From assembly GCA_018970145.1 (NCBI GenBank), contig JAGWWY010000014.1:1-53863 (forward strand): a DNA stretch of 53,863 nt, written 5' to 3'. The translations under genes were made by a program, and so were the position numbers. Shown in pieces: positions 16,295-24,715 of this stretch. Source of the stretch: Gammaproteobacteria bacterium (GTDB taxonomy: Bacteria; Pseudomonadota; Gammaproteobacteria; Steroidobacterales; Steroidobacteraceae). Below the pieces are notes generated by a model. It was not told where the DNA came from and did not search any database. It saw nothing but the letters and a program-made list of their open reading frames with translations. Within the stretch, counting starts at the first letter, position 1, and every line of letters starts with the position of its first letter.

Positions 16295-16960
16295 ATGTAT
16301 TCTTTGGTCTCCTGGGCTCACGTGCTCGTCATGGGTTATTGGCTCGGCAGCGAGTTGGTGATCAATGCGCTCACGCACTACATCGCGCGTACCACGAGCC
16401 TCTCGGGTGTCGAACGCATGCGACTATGGGATTTCCTGCTCGACGTCGATCAGCATGTGCGCAACGCGATGATCATGTCGGTGCCACTCGGCTTCACGTT
16501 GGCGTCGATGCTCGGACTCGTGCCGATTGAGGGTGTCGGCATGTGGGCGTTATGGGTCGTCTCCGCCCTGTGGTTCTGGTTCATGTGGATGGTCCACTGG
16601 CGGCGCAAGAGTCCGAACGGGGTTGTTTGGGCGCGTTGGGATTGGCGGTTGCGCTATCCGCTCATCATCTTCTTTGCTGGCAGCGGCGCGCTGTCCTTGG
16701 CGATCGGTTGGCCGTATCCGGCGCCCTGGCTTGCAGCCAAAGTCTTGTTGTTTGCCGGCGCCATGGTTTGCGGCATTTTCGTCCGCCACTACATCCGTGA
16801 GGCTTATCGATCTGCCTTGCCGGCAATCGCGGCAGATCGCGCTACCGATGCAGACAACGAGGCGTTCCGCATTCTCATGATCAAGGGCACCTGGGCGCTG
16901 GTGGTGCTTTGGGCGCTGCTGTTCGCGATCGGTGCGCTCGGAGCCCTCAAACCCGGCTAG
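16295..16960 (+). CDS. Multi-spanning membrane protein, CopD/DUF2269-like, possible haem-binding
   Basis: 221 residues with about five to six membrane helices: SWAHVLVMGYWLGSELVINA, AMIMSVPLGFTLASMLGLV, WALWVVSALWFWFMWMVHW, YPLIIFFAGSGALSLAIGW, WLAAKVLLFAGAMVCGIFV, WALVVLWALLFAIGALG. Histidines within or next to helices (WAHVLV, LTHYIA, MVHWRR, VRHYIRE) recall b-type haem ligands in CopD-like proteins. As third gene after a flavoprotein it could pass electrons between the flavin and the quinone pool. That role is inferred, not shown. Confidence 0.8.
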   Translation: MYSLVSWAHVLVMGYWLGSELVINALTHYIARTTSLSGVERMRLWDFLLDVDQHVRNAMIMSVPLGFTLASMLGLVPIEGVGMWALWVVSALWFWFMWMVHWRRKSPNGVVWARWDWRLRYPLIIFFAGSGALSLAIGWPYPAPWLAAKVLLFAGAMVCGIFVRHYIREAYRSALPAIAADRATDADNEAFRILMIKGTWALVVLWALLFAIGALGALKPG

Positions 16961-16970
16961 AATTCGGGGG

Positions 16971-18956
16971 ATGAACGTCCGGATTCTGCCTGTTTCGTTG
17001 GCCCGCTTGCTCGGGCTATCCCTGACCCTGTTGTGGCTGTCAGCCTGTCTCTCAAGCGCGGCACCGAAGGCGCCGACGATCACGGAACAGCCGAAGGATC
17101 GCACCGGTTTCGTGACCCAAACGGTTAAGTTCGATTTGGGCGTGTCGGGTAAACCACCGTTCGCGTTTCAATGGTTTCGCAACGGCGTCGCGATCGCCGG
17201 CGCGACGGACGCCATCTATGTCACTCCGGCGTTGACCTTGGCCGATGAGGGATCGAAATACTCGGTCCGAATTACCAACGCCGATGGTTCCGTGACGAGT
17301 AACGAGGCCGCCTTGACCGTCAAACCCGGCCCGACTCTGACGGGTCAACCCACCTCACAGTCGGTTGCACTTGGTGCGAGCGCGACTTTCACGGTGGCCG
17401 GTTCGGGCGAGCAGCTCGTCTACCAGTGGTACCGCGACGAGTTGCCGATCAGTGGCGCCAATGCGGCGACGTACACCATCAGCGCGACGGCTGCGGCGGA
17501 CGATGGCGCTGTCCTGCGCGCGTACGTCATCAATCCGGGTGGTTTCGTCGTCTCGCAAGCAGCGACATTGACTGTTAACGCCGCGCCCGCGATCACCATC
17601 CAACCGGTCTCGCAAACGCTGGTTGCCGGCGACCCACTCGCGCTCGGCGTGTCGGCGACGGGCGGTAACTTGCAGTATCAGTGGCGTCGCAACGGCACCG
17701 AGATCAGCGGTGCGACGAATCGAGTGTTGCGTCTCGCTTCGATTTCAAGCGCGGATAACACGGCGCTGTTCTCGGTCGTCGTGCGTAACGCGCAAGGGTC
17801 CGTGACGAGTGCGAATGCGAGCATCACGGTGGTCACGGGTGAGGTTGTCGCCTTACCCAAAGCAGCCGCGGATGTCGCCGTCTCCGACACCGGTTTGACA
17901 ACCGGAGGTTTTGTCTTGGTGCGCCGTAGTAATGGCAGCGTTGCCAGTTGGGGTCATGCTCTCGATGGTCAACGTGGCGATGGCACGGCGGGCGAGGCGA
18001 CCGACACAATCGCGACGGTCAAACTGCCCGCGGGGCGTACGGCAAAGGCCGTCGCCGCAGGCGGCTCTCATGCGATGGCGTTGCTCGACGATGGAAGTGT
18101 CGTCACTTGGGGATTGAATGATTCCGGGCAACTCGGTCTCGGTGACGTCTCGACACGATCCACTCCGACCAAAGTCACGCTGGATAGACCTGCCGTTGCG
18201 ATCGCAGCAGGGCGTCTCTTCTCGGTTGCGGTGCTCGACGATGGTCGAGTGTTCACCTGGGGTGCCAACACGATCGGTCAGCTGGGTGACGATGGGCGGA
18301 TTGCGCAGTCGGTTCCCGTTCGCGCCAAAGATCTCACCGACGTGATCGAGGTGGCGGCAGGTTCTGAGCATGTGCTGGCGTTGAAGCGTGATGGCTCGGT
18401 TTGGGCTTGGGGTGCGAACGGTTCGGGGCAATTGGGTGACGGCTCGTTCAAGGCGAGTCGCGTACCGGTGCCAACCGGTTTGATCGGTATCGCACGAGTT
18501 CGTGCTGGCGGTAATCAGTCGTTCGCGATTTCCTCACGCCGTGCGACCTACAGTTTTGGCGAGAGCGGTGACGGCCAGTTGGGTCTTGGCGATGCGATCA
18601 GCACGGATATCGGTGTGCCAAGCGCTGTTGCCCGATCGGTCACGGATGCAGCAGCCGGGGATCGAACGGCCTTATTGCTGGGCGTGAATGGGCTTGTCAG
18701 CTCTGCGGGTGCCAACGAGAGCGGATCACTCGGCGATGGTGGTACGAGCGCGCGCAAAATCTTTGGTGCGGTGAATGTGTTGAGCAACGTCGTTGCGCTC
18801 GATTCGGGCGGGCGTTCGTTCTCGGTTGCGATCGCTGCGGATGGCACGACCTATGTTTGGGGTGATAACACCACCAAGCATTTTGCCAACTCAACAATCG
18901 CCGCAGCGGGTACCGGCACGCCAACGGCAGTGCCGAACTTCGACGCCATCCCGTAA
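16971..18956 (+). CDS. Lipoprotein with three Ig-like domains and an RCC1-repeat propeller
   Basis: 661 residues. The lipoprotein signal has lipobox LSAC. Three Ig-like repeats follow at roughly 35-120, 122-208 and 209-295, each with the pattern QP...FQWFRNG or YQWYRDE or YQWRRNG, ending in AALTVKPGP-type strands. The C-terminal half is a seven-bladed RCC1-type propeller with repeated S-x-x-x-W-G-x-N and GQLGLGD units (GSVVTWGLNDSGQLGLGD, GRVFTWGANTIGQLGDD, GSVWAWGANGSGQLGDG). This is a surface or periplasmic scaffold for protein or glycan contact. Partner unknown. The start ATG at 16971 lies 10 nt after the membrane protein stop. Confidence 0.88.
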   Translation: MNVRILPVSLARLLGLSLTLLWLSACLSSAAPKAPTITEQPKDRTGFVTQTVKFDLGVSGKPPFAFQWFRNGVAIAGATDAIYVTPALTLADEGSKYSVRITNADGSVTSNEAALTVKPGPTLTGQPTSQSVALGASATFTVAGSGEQLVYQWYRDELPISGANAATYTISATAAADDGAVLRAYVINPGGFVVSQAATLTVNAAPAITIQPVSQTLVAGDPLALGVSATGGNLQYQWRRNGTEISGATNRVLRLASISSADNTALFSVVVRNAQGSVTSANASITVVTGEVVALPKAAADVAVSDTGLTTGGFVLVRRSNGSVASWGHALDGQRGDGTAGEATDTIATVKLPAGRTAKAVAAGGSHAMALLDDGSVVTWGLNDSGQLGLGDVSTRSTPTKVTLDRPAVAIAAGRLFSVAVLDDGRVFTWGANTIGQLGDDGRIAQSVPVRAKDLTDVIEVAAGSEHVLALKRDGSVWAWGANGSGQLGDGSFKASRVPVPTGLIGIARVRAGGNQSFAISSRRATYSFGESGDGQLGLGDAISTDIGVPSAVARSVTDAAAGDRTALLLGVNGLVSSAGANESGSLGDGGTSARKIFGAVNVLSNVVALDSGGRSFSVAIAADGTTYVWGDNTTKHFANSTIAAAGTGTPTAVPNFDAIP

Positions 18957-18982
18957 AGGCGTATCCATCACGACGCAAGGCG

Positions 18983-19840
18983 TCAGCGGTAACGCTGCCA
19001 GCGCCCTTCGCGCCGAATCAGCAAACCCTCTGGATGGTTCACCGTTTCGAGGATCGCCGCCGTCTCGGCATCTGGATTACCGTCATAGAGCGCCGGTCGA
19101 TACTTCATCTGGAATGCGGAGATGACGTTGCGAGTTTCGTCGTCGAGCAATCCATGGCGTGGCACGACGAAACCGTGTTTTTCCAACTCCGTTTGAAACC
19201 ACGCGACATCGGGTAGCGCCGTGTCGTAGCGCGGACGATTGCTCAAGACGAGCTCGGCGTTAGGCCAAGGAATCAAGCCGGCATCCGCAAAGCGCTTCCA
19301 AGGAAAGAGTGGGCCCGGATCGGCTTTGCGTTGAGGCGCGATGTCGCTGTGCCCGACGACGCGATGCGGTGCGACCGAGTGGCGCTTGGCGACATCACGG
19401 ACGAGTTTGATGACCGCATCGATTTGCGGCTCGGGGAAGGGCTCGTAGCGACCATAACGATCCCCCGAGTGCCCACCATTGACGATCTCGATGCCGATTG
19501 AGCTCGCGTTGAGCTCGGTCTGGCCAAGCCAGCTGCTACGCCCCGCGTGCCACGCGAGACGGCTCTCGTCGACCAAGCGATAGATCGTGGGCGGTTTGAC
19601 GTCGACGAGATAATGACTGCTGACCCGGCCCCGAGTCAGCACCTCCAGCGAGTCGCGGAAATTCAGGTCCGTGTAATGCAGCACGATGAAGCGCGCCCGG
19701 CTCTCGTGGTTCAGGCTCTGATAGCGGGTGTCGATATACGGCTTCTCGAGGCTTGCCATACAACCTGACAGCAACAGCAGCGGAGCGAGTATGATCAGGC
19801 GCAGGTTTTCAGGACCGGAAGATAGGGAGAGAGTCTTCAT
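18983..19840 (-). CDS. amiD: N-acetylmuramoyl-L-alanine amidase, AmiD type lipoprotein
   Basis: 285 residues. Lipobox LLSGC is near residue 27. An Amidase_2 zinc domain (about 45-190) has zinc ligands in IVLHYT, WHAGRSSW and RVVGHSDIAPQRKADPGPLF. A C-terminal PG_binding_1 domain (about 205-265, VAWFQTELEKHGF, ETRNVISAFQMKYRP) follows. It trims stem peptides from muropeptides at the outer membrane. The ATG at 19840 is the neatest start. An ATG at 19852 would add four residues. Either one overlaps the divergent TspO-like start. Confidence 0.9.
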   Translation of the reverse strand: MKTLSLSSGPENLRLIILAPLLLLSGCMASLEKPYIDTRYQSLNHESRARFIVLHYTDLNFRDSLEVLTRGRVSSHYLVDVKPPTIYRLVDESRLAWHAGRSSWLGQTELNASSIGIEIVNGGHSGDRYGRYEPFPEPQIDAVIKLVRDVAKRHSVAPHRVVGHSDIAPQRKADPGPLFPWKRFADAGLIPWPNAELVLSNRPRYDTALPDVAWFQTELEKHGFVVPRHGLLDDETRNVISAFQMKYRPALYDGNPDAETAAILETVNHPEGLLIRREGRWQRYR

Positions 19841-20600
19841 GGGACGAACCATACTGCCTCTGCTGGCGACCGTCATCGTCTTGGCGGTCAACGCTGCCGC
19901 TAATATCGTGCCGCTCAACGGCCTCAACACGGGCGAATTATCGGCGCTGTATCCAACGGGATTCACGCCGCCCGGCTGGGTATTCAGTATTTGGTCGTTG
20001 ATCTATATCGGTTTGCTGGCCTTCAGCATCGCGGCATTACGCGGGGCGCCCCGCACTCGCGCTCGCATCGCGCCGCTGATCACACCGTACCTGCTCAGCG
20101 CAGTTGGTAATGCTGGTTGGATCTTCGCCTGGCATTACCGGCAAGTACCGTTGAGCGTGGCGCTGATGTTGCTCGTTCTCGGCTCGCTCATCGTGATCTT
20201 TTGGCGCTTGCGGCAGATGCCCACCTCCACTTGGAGCGAGTTCTTCGTGGTCGACGGCGTCTTCGCGCTCTATTTCGGTTGGATCAGTACGGCGACACTC
20301 GTGAACTTCGCAACGCTGTTCTATGACCGCAGCTGGTACCCATTCGCACTCAGCATGGACGACTGGGCGCTCATCACGGTGGTGCTCGCGACGGCGATCT
20401 ACGTTTGGATGGGAGTCGTCACGCGCAGCATCGTCTATTGCGCGGTGTTCGTTTGGGCAGCGACTGGCGTTTATCTCGGCGAGCCTTCGATCACGCAGCC
20501 GGTGCGCTTGGCCGCAGCGACGGGTGTCGTAGCCGTGCTCGCCTGCATGATCTGGATGGCTTTCAACCCGCGACGGCGAGCCACTCTGCGAGGACCTTGA
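19839..20600 (+). CDS. TspO/MBR-like tryptophan-rich membrane protein
   Basis: 253 residues with about seven to eight membrane helices. The segment FTPPGWVFSIWSLIYIGLLA matches the start of helix 2 in the extended TspO-like family, as does the richness in Trp (WHYRQVPL, FWRLRQMP, FGWIS). Such proteins bind tetrapyrroles or steroids, but the long form is poorly studied. AGGGAG lies 7-12 nt before the ATG. The start codon shares two bases with that of the divergent amidase. The 3' end overlaps the convergent hydrolase by 38 nt. Confidence 0.72.
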   Translation: MGRTILPLLATVIVLAVNAAANIVPLNGLNTGELSALYPTGFTPPGWVFSIWSLIYIGLLAFSIAALRGAPRTRARIAPLITPYLLSAVGNAGWIFAWHYRQVPLSVALMLLVLGSLIVIFWRLRQMPTSTWSEFFVVDGVFALYFGWISTATLVNFATLFYDRSWYPFALSMDDWALITVVLATAIYVWMGVVTRSIVYCAVFVWAATGVYLGEPSITQPVRLAAATGVVAVLACMIWMAFNPRRRATLRGP

Positions 20601-21390
20601 ATACCGGGGCGGAATCCGCCTCGTTGAAGATTTCGTGATAGAGGCCTTCGAATCGCTTTGACGTGACGAGCGATCGCGGGGCGATGCTGGCGAAAGCGTC
20701 ACTTCCTCGCGGGCTCACCAAACGATCTTCACCGGCGTAAAGCAGCAAGGTGGGCACGTGCCACTTTGGCGCTTGTCGCAGCACTTGCTCGCCGGTGGTG
20801 GCGACAAAGGCACCGAGTCGTGCGCAGATGCGATCGTGGACGAGCGGGTCTTCCCGATAGGCTTCGACAACGCGCCGATCATGCGAGAGGTAATCCGCAT
20901 TCAAACCGTTGCCGAGCGTGAGATTCGGTGCGAAACGCGGCAACCAGCGAACGGCCGCGCGTTGCCAGCCCGCCATTTCAACAGCGAGCGCGGGCGATGA
21001 AAGCACGAGTGCATCGGGCTGCACGACACCTCGTGCCACAGCCGCAGCGGCCAGCAAACCACCGAGGCTATGCCCTAGCAGAATGCGTCGCGCCGGCGCT
21101 GCTGCCGGTTCACTTGCGCGCCAAATACTCCGCAGATGCTCGAGTAGTTGATCGTCGCTCGCGAGGTGACCGCGTTTGCCTTCAGATTCGCCGTGGCCAT
21201 ATTGGTCGTAGGCCAGCACATCACAGCCTAGCGCGAGCAGCTGCTCTGCCGTCCGTTGATAACGCCCGGCGTGCTCGCCGAGGCCATGTACGATCACGAT
21301 CTGTCTTGTCGCCTTCGGCAGTCGCCAGTGGCGTAAGCACAAACTCACGCCATCGCTCGTGATGAGCGTACTCAATTCAGGTTGGGTCAT
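20563..21390 (-). CDS. Alpha/beta hydrolase, monoacylglycerol lipase/lysophospholipase-like
   Basis: 275 residues of the Hydrolase_4 family. The oxyanion motif is IVHGLGEHAGRYQ, then YDQYGHGESEG, and the nucleophile elbow is LLGHSLGG. The catalytic Asp is in YAGEDRLVSP and the His in GLYHEIFNE, so the triad is complete. It likely cleaves lysophospholipids or monoglycerides in the cytoplasm. The ATG at 21390 (MTQPELS) was preferred over one seven codons upstream. It is separate from the receptor gene behind it, which ends in its own terminator. Confidence 0.9.
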   Translation of the reverse strand: MTQPELSTLITSDGVSLCLRHWRLPKATRQIVIVHGLGEHAGRYQRTAEQLLALGCDVLAYDQYGHGESEGKRGHLASDDQLLEHLRSIWRASEPAAAPARRILLGHSLGGLLAAAAVARGVVQPDALVLSSPALAVEMAGWQRAAVRWLPRFAPNLTLGNGLNADYLSHDRRVVEAYREDPLVHDRICARLGAFVATTGEQVLRQAPKWHVPTLLLYAGEDRLVSPRGSDAFASIAPRSLVTSKRFEGLYHEIFNEADSAPVFKVLAEWLAVAG

Positions 21391-21422
21391 GCTGCTAGCC
21401 TCGCAGATCACAGCCCTAAAAG

Positions 21423-21450
21423 AAAAGGCCCGCCAAAAGGCGGGCCTTTT
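21423..21450 (-). terminator. Rho-independent terminator after the first TonB receptor
   Basis: Perfect 12-bp stem AAAAGGCCCGCC / GGCGGGCCTTTT with an AAAA loop, followed leftward by TTTTCTTTTA. It is nearly symmetric, so it could act in both directions. It lies just downstream of the leftward receptor stop and upstream of the leftward hydrolase. Confidence 0.88.
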
Positions 21451-21473
21451 CGTGTCACGTGGTGACGGATCGC

Positions 21474-24400
21474 TTAGAAGCGATAACCGACGTTCACGAA
21501 CGCACGACGTCCGAGGATGTCGTAGTTGCTGATCGCGATCGCGTTACCGATACGGCTCGCTCCGGAACCGGTCGAGACGAACGGCGGATCCTTGTCGAAC
21601 ACGTTGTTCACACCGACGATGGCTTCCCACTTGTCGGCACGATAACGCAGCGACATGTCGTGCTGGACGTGCAGGTTGGTCGACTGGTCGTACTTCGCCG
21701 AGACGCAGTACGGGGCCTGAGCCGCGCTGACCGTCGCACAGTTTGGCAAGCCGATACCACCGAACACATCGCCACCGAAGAACTTGTCGTTCGTCGTCGC
21801 CGAGAACGAGTCGATGTTCCAGTTGAAGGTCCACGGGCCACGCTCGAAGCGCAGGTCGAGGCTCGACACCCACTTGTTGTTGTAGGGTCGGCCGCGAACG
21901 CTGACATTCGGCGAGTCACGGAACAACTGTGACGAGTCGACGAAGTTGTAGGTGACGAGAGCCTGGGCGGTGAAGCGCGTCTTGCCGAAGCGCTTGTCGA
22001 AACGCACCGTCCAGTCCGTGCCTTCCACGATCTGGTTCGAGATGTTCACGTAGGAGTTACGTACCTCGAGGATCTGGTTGACGCGCTGCGAGCCGGCTGT
22101 AGTGTCGCGGACGAACAGGCGGCAGAAGGCATCGTTCGGGAAGTCTGGCGAGTTGTAGCAAGCACTGACAATGCTGCCGGCGCCGAACTGGGCCACCTGG
22201 TTCTCGACTTCGATGCGCCACCAATCGACGGCCGCGCTGACCGGGAGCTCTTCCGGCGTCCACACGAGACCCACGGTGGTGTTGTTCGAGGTCTCTGCGG
22301 ACAATACGCCTTGTCCACCGCCCGCGATGATCAGGGCCGAGGATGAGCCTGCGCCCGTGTAGTCACCCGGTACGTTGGCAGCGCCGCAGTTCTTGCGCAG
22401 CGTTTCGTTCGAGCTCTGCGCCCAGTTGATGCAAGGATCAACCGAGGTCTGACCCAGGAACGAGGTCTGGTTCGCGAGGAACAGTTCATACAGAGCCGGA
22501 GCGCGGAACGAGGTGCCGTAAGCGCCACGGAAGCGGATCGAGTCGATGATCTGCCAGTTCAGGCCCGCCTTGTAGGTAGTATCTGACCCGTAGCTGTCGT
22601 AGTCCGTCCAACGGAACGAGCCGTTGAACGAGAGGCGCTTGACGGCCGGCAGATCGCGAAGCAGTGGCACTTCGAGTTCCGTGAAGACTTCTTGGACGGT
22701 GTCTTCACCCGCAGTGCGACCGGCACTCGTCAAACCCCACGCGTTGCCGCTGATGGCCTGAGGACCTGGGATATCGTCGATCTCGTCCTTGCGCTGCTCG
22801 ATGCCGAACACCGCGCCGACGGAACCGGCGGGCAGGTCGAACAGGTTACCCGTGACCGAGGCGCCAAAGGTCGTTTGGTCGTATTCGGTGTGACCGAAGT
22901 CGCGTGCCATCAGGAAGTTCTGCTCGGCAGAGGTCATGCCGTAGAAGCCCTTCGAGACAACATCCGGATGCGTCCAGCGCACGTTCACGCAGTCGGTCGG
23001 ACCCGACTTGGTGATGAGCGCCGGGTTACAGTTACCCGCGCCGGTCGAGGCCAAAATTCGATCGTTGTAGAACGAATCGATACCGTAGTCAGCTTCAGAC
23101 TGTGTACGTTGGACGAACACGTCATACGTCCAGTCATTGAGCGGACCGGCCGAGAAGTCACCGGTCAGGCCGATGACGCCGCGCTGGAAGCTTACGTCCT
23201 GTTCTTGGCTGAGCGGCGCGAACAGGATCGGCAGAATGAACTGCCCGAAGGTGTTGCCCGCGTTGGCAAAGTTAACGGACGGAAAGATCTGGCGGAAGCT
23301 CGTCTGCGACGACTTGCGATTGTTCCAGAGATACTCGCCGTAGATCTTGGCCGAGTCACTGAACTCGTGTGAAGCCTGCGCGAAGACCGAGTTACGCTCA
23401 GCGGGCGAGATGAAGGTGCGCGTACCGAACAACGGATTGTCTTGCGGTACTGCGGCGCGCAGCGCCAGATACGCCGCGAGGTTCGCGGCCGGGGTTGAGC
23501 CCGGGCGCAGACCGACCACCGTCGCGATCGATCCGCCGACGCGCTGCCAGCCTGCGAGGTCGCGGCCCAACAAGCCGCCACCGGCCACGGCTGCCGAGTT
23601 CGGAATGTAGTCACCGTTGACGTTCACGCCCGATTGGAAGCGGAACGCACCGACGAAGATGTTGTAGCACTTCGACTGACCCGTCACCGGATCGATGATG
23701 TCGAGGGCCTGACCCGTGCTGCTCGCGAGCAACGAGCGCGAATCGGTCGTGACGTTTTGCAGCCGATCCTGCGCGCAGTTGAGGAAGTCGCGGTCTTGAA
23801 CGAGCAGCGGATCACGCTTGTAGTGCTCGAAGGAAACCGAAACATTCGACTTGTCGTTCCAGGTCTTGCCCCAGGAGCCCGAGAAGTTCTGCGTTTCACC
23901 ACCACCGTCGAACACGTTGGTGCCCGAGAAGTTGATGCGCGCTTCGTCGAGGTTCTGGTTGGTGATGAGGTTGATGACACCGGCGATGGCGTCAGAGCCG
24001 TACACCGATGAAGCGCCGTCCTTCAGGATCTCGGTGCGCTGCACGATCGAGCTCGGGATGACGTTGAGATCGGCAGCGGCCAACTGACCACGCGCACCGG
24101 CGGGTGAGAGGCGACGGCCGTTCAACAGCACGAGCGTACGAGAAGAACCGATACCGCGCAGCGCGACCGTGTTGGCGCCCGGACCGTTCTCGGTCACGAA
24201 GCCCGTCGTCTGGTCGTTGATCTGCTGCGAACCCGCGGCGAGCGTGTTCGTTTGCAGGATCTCGGTGGTGCTCAGCAAACCTTCGAGCGAAGCATCTTCA
24301 CTCGTGATGATGAGCACGGGCGAGGCGGTCGTGAACTCGGTGCGCTTGATACGCGAACCCGTGACGACGACTTCCTCAACTTCAGTAGCGTTGGAGGATT

Positions 24401-24536
24401 GACTCTCCTGCTGCTGACCTGACTGCTGTGAATTGGCGGTCGACTGATTGGCCTGCGGCGCAGCCAGGGCCGCGCTTTGCGCGATCATGGCAGCGACGAA
24501 AGACGAAATCAGAGCCGCGCGATTGACGCGATTCAT
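21474..24536 (-). CDS. TonB-dependent outer-membrane receptor (1020 residues)
   Basis: A signal peptide (ALISSFVAAMIAQSAALA) precedes a Gln/Ser-rich spacer (about 28-50). A TonB-box-like EVEEVVVTGSRIKR follows, then the plug domain with TVALRGIGSSRTLVLLNGRR, TEILKDGASSVYGSDAIAGV and INLITN. A 22-strand barrel with disulfide-forming Cys pairs ends in GYRF. The long plug and Q/S-rich linker resemble receptors of Xanthomonas-type bacteria that take up plant or complex polymers. Substrate is unknown. The start ATG at 24536 is followed by a typical leader. There is no linked TonB, ExbB or hydrolase in the same transcript. Confidence 0.93.
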   Translation of the reverse strand: MNRVNRAALISSFVAAMIAQSAALAAPQANQSTANSQQSGQQQESQSSNATEVEEVVVTGSRIKRTEFTTASPVLIITSEDASLEGLLSTTEILQTNTLAAGSQQINDQTTGFVTENGPGANTVALRGIGSSRTLVLLNGRRLSPAGARGQLAAADLNVIPSSIVQRTEILKDGASSVYGSDAIAGVINLITNQNLDEARINFSGTNVFDGGGETQNFSGSWGKTWNDKSNVSVSFEHYKRDPLLVQDRDFLNCAQDRLQNVTTDSRSLLASSTGQALDIIDPVTGQSKCYNIFVGAFRFQSGVNVNGDYIPNSAAVAGGGLLGRDLAGWQRVGGSIATVVGLRPGSTPAANLAAYLALRAAVPQDNPLFGTRTFISPAERNSVFAQASHEFSDSAKIYGEYLWNNRKSSQTSFRQIFPSVNFANAGNTFGQFILPILFAPLSQEQDVSFQRGVIGLTGDFSAGPLNDWTYDVFVQRTQSEADYGIDSFYNDRILASTGAGNCNPALITKSGPTDCVNVRWTHPDVVSKGFYGMTSAEQNFLMARDFGHTEYDQTTFGASVTGNLFDLPAGSVGAVFGIEQRKDEIDDIPGPQAISGNAWGLTSAGRTAGEDTVQEVFTELEVPLLRDLPAVKRLSFNGSFRWTDYDSYGSDTTYKAGLNWQIIDSIRFRGAYGTSFRAPALYELFLANQTSFLGQTSVDPCINWAQSSNETLRKNCGAANVPGDYTGAGSSSALIIAGGGQGVLSAETSNNTTVGLVWTPEELPVSAAVDWWRIEVENQVAQFGAGSIVSACYNSPDFPNDAFCRLFVRDTTAGSQRVNQILEVRNSYVNISNQIVEGTDWTVRFDKRFGKTRFTAQALVTYNFVDSSQLFRDSPNVSVRGRPYNNKWVSSLDLRFERGPWTFNWNIDSFSATTNDKFFGGDVFGGIGLPNCATVSAAQAPYCVSAKYDQSTNLHVQHDMSLRYRADKWEAIVGVNNVFDKDPPFVSTGSGASRIGNAIAISNYDILGRRAFVNVGYRF

Positions 24537-24655
24537 GGTAGTTGGTCCTTCCCTTTGTTTTGAATGGAATCGGTTCCGGAGGGCCGAAACGATTGACGTC
24601 AGAAATAGCACGTAACCAGCGATTTCTCAATGGTTTTGCGTTGCTTTCTCGCAAC

Positions 24656-24686
24656 AAAAAGGGCGGCCACGTTGCCGTGACCGCCC
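24656..24686 (-). terminator. Rho-independent terminator after the second TonB receptor
   Basis: Leftward the sequence is GGGCGGTCACGGCAACGTGG, then CCGCCC and a TTTTT run. The outer stem GGGCGG / CCGCCC extends inward with TCACGG / CCGTGA-type pairing. It lies 30 nt past the stop at 24716. The 179-nt gap 24537-24715 also holds the promoter of the next leftward receptor, but no clear hexamers were seen. Confidence 0.8.
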
Positions 24687-24715
24687 CCAGAGGGCCGAGC
24701 TTATTCAGCTCGAGG

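Noticed and set aside
16550..17104. Leftward open frame of 184 codons opposite the CopD-like membrane protein
   Set aside because: It is antisense to a protein with clear membrane helices, and its sequence is low-complexity His/Arg/Pro with no family signs.
22692..23372. Rightward open frame of 226 codons opposite the first TonB receptor
   Set aside because: Composition is Arg/Val/Glu repetitive, as expected for the antisense of a receptor barrel. There is no ribosome site and no domain.
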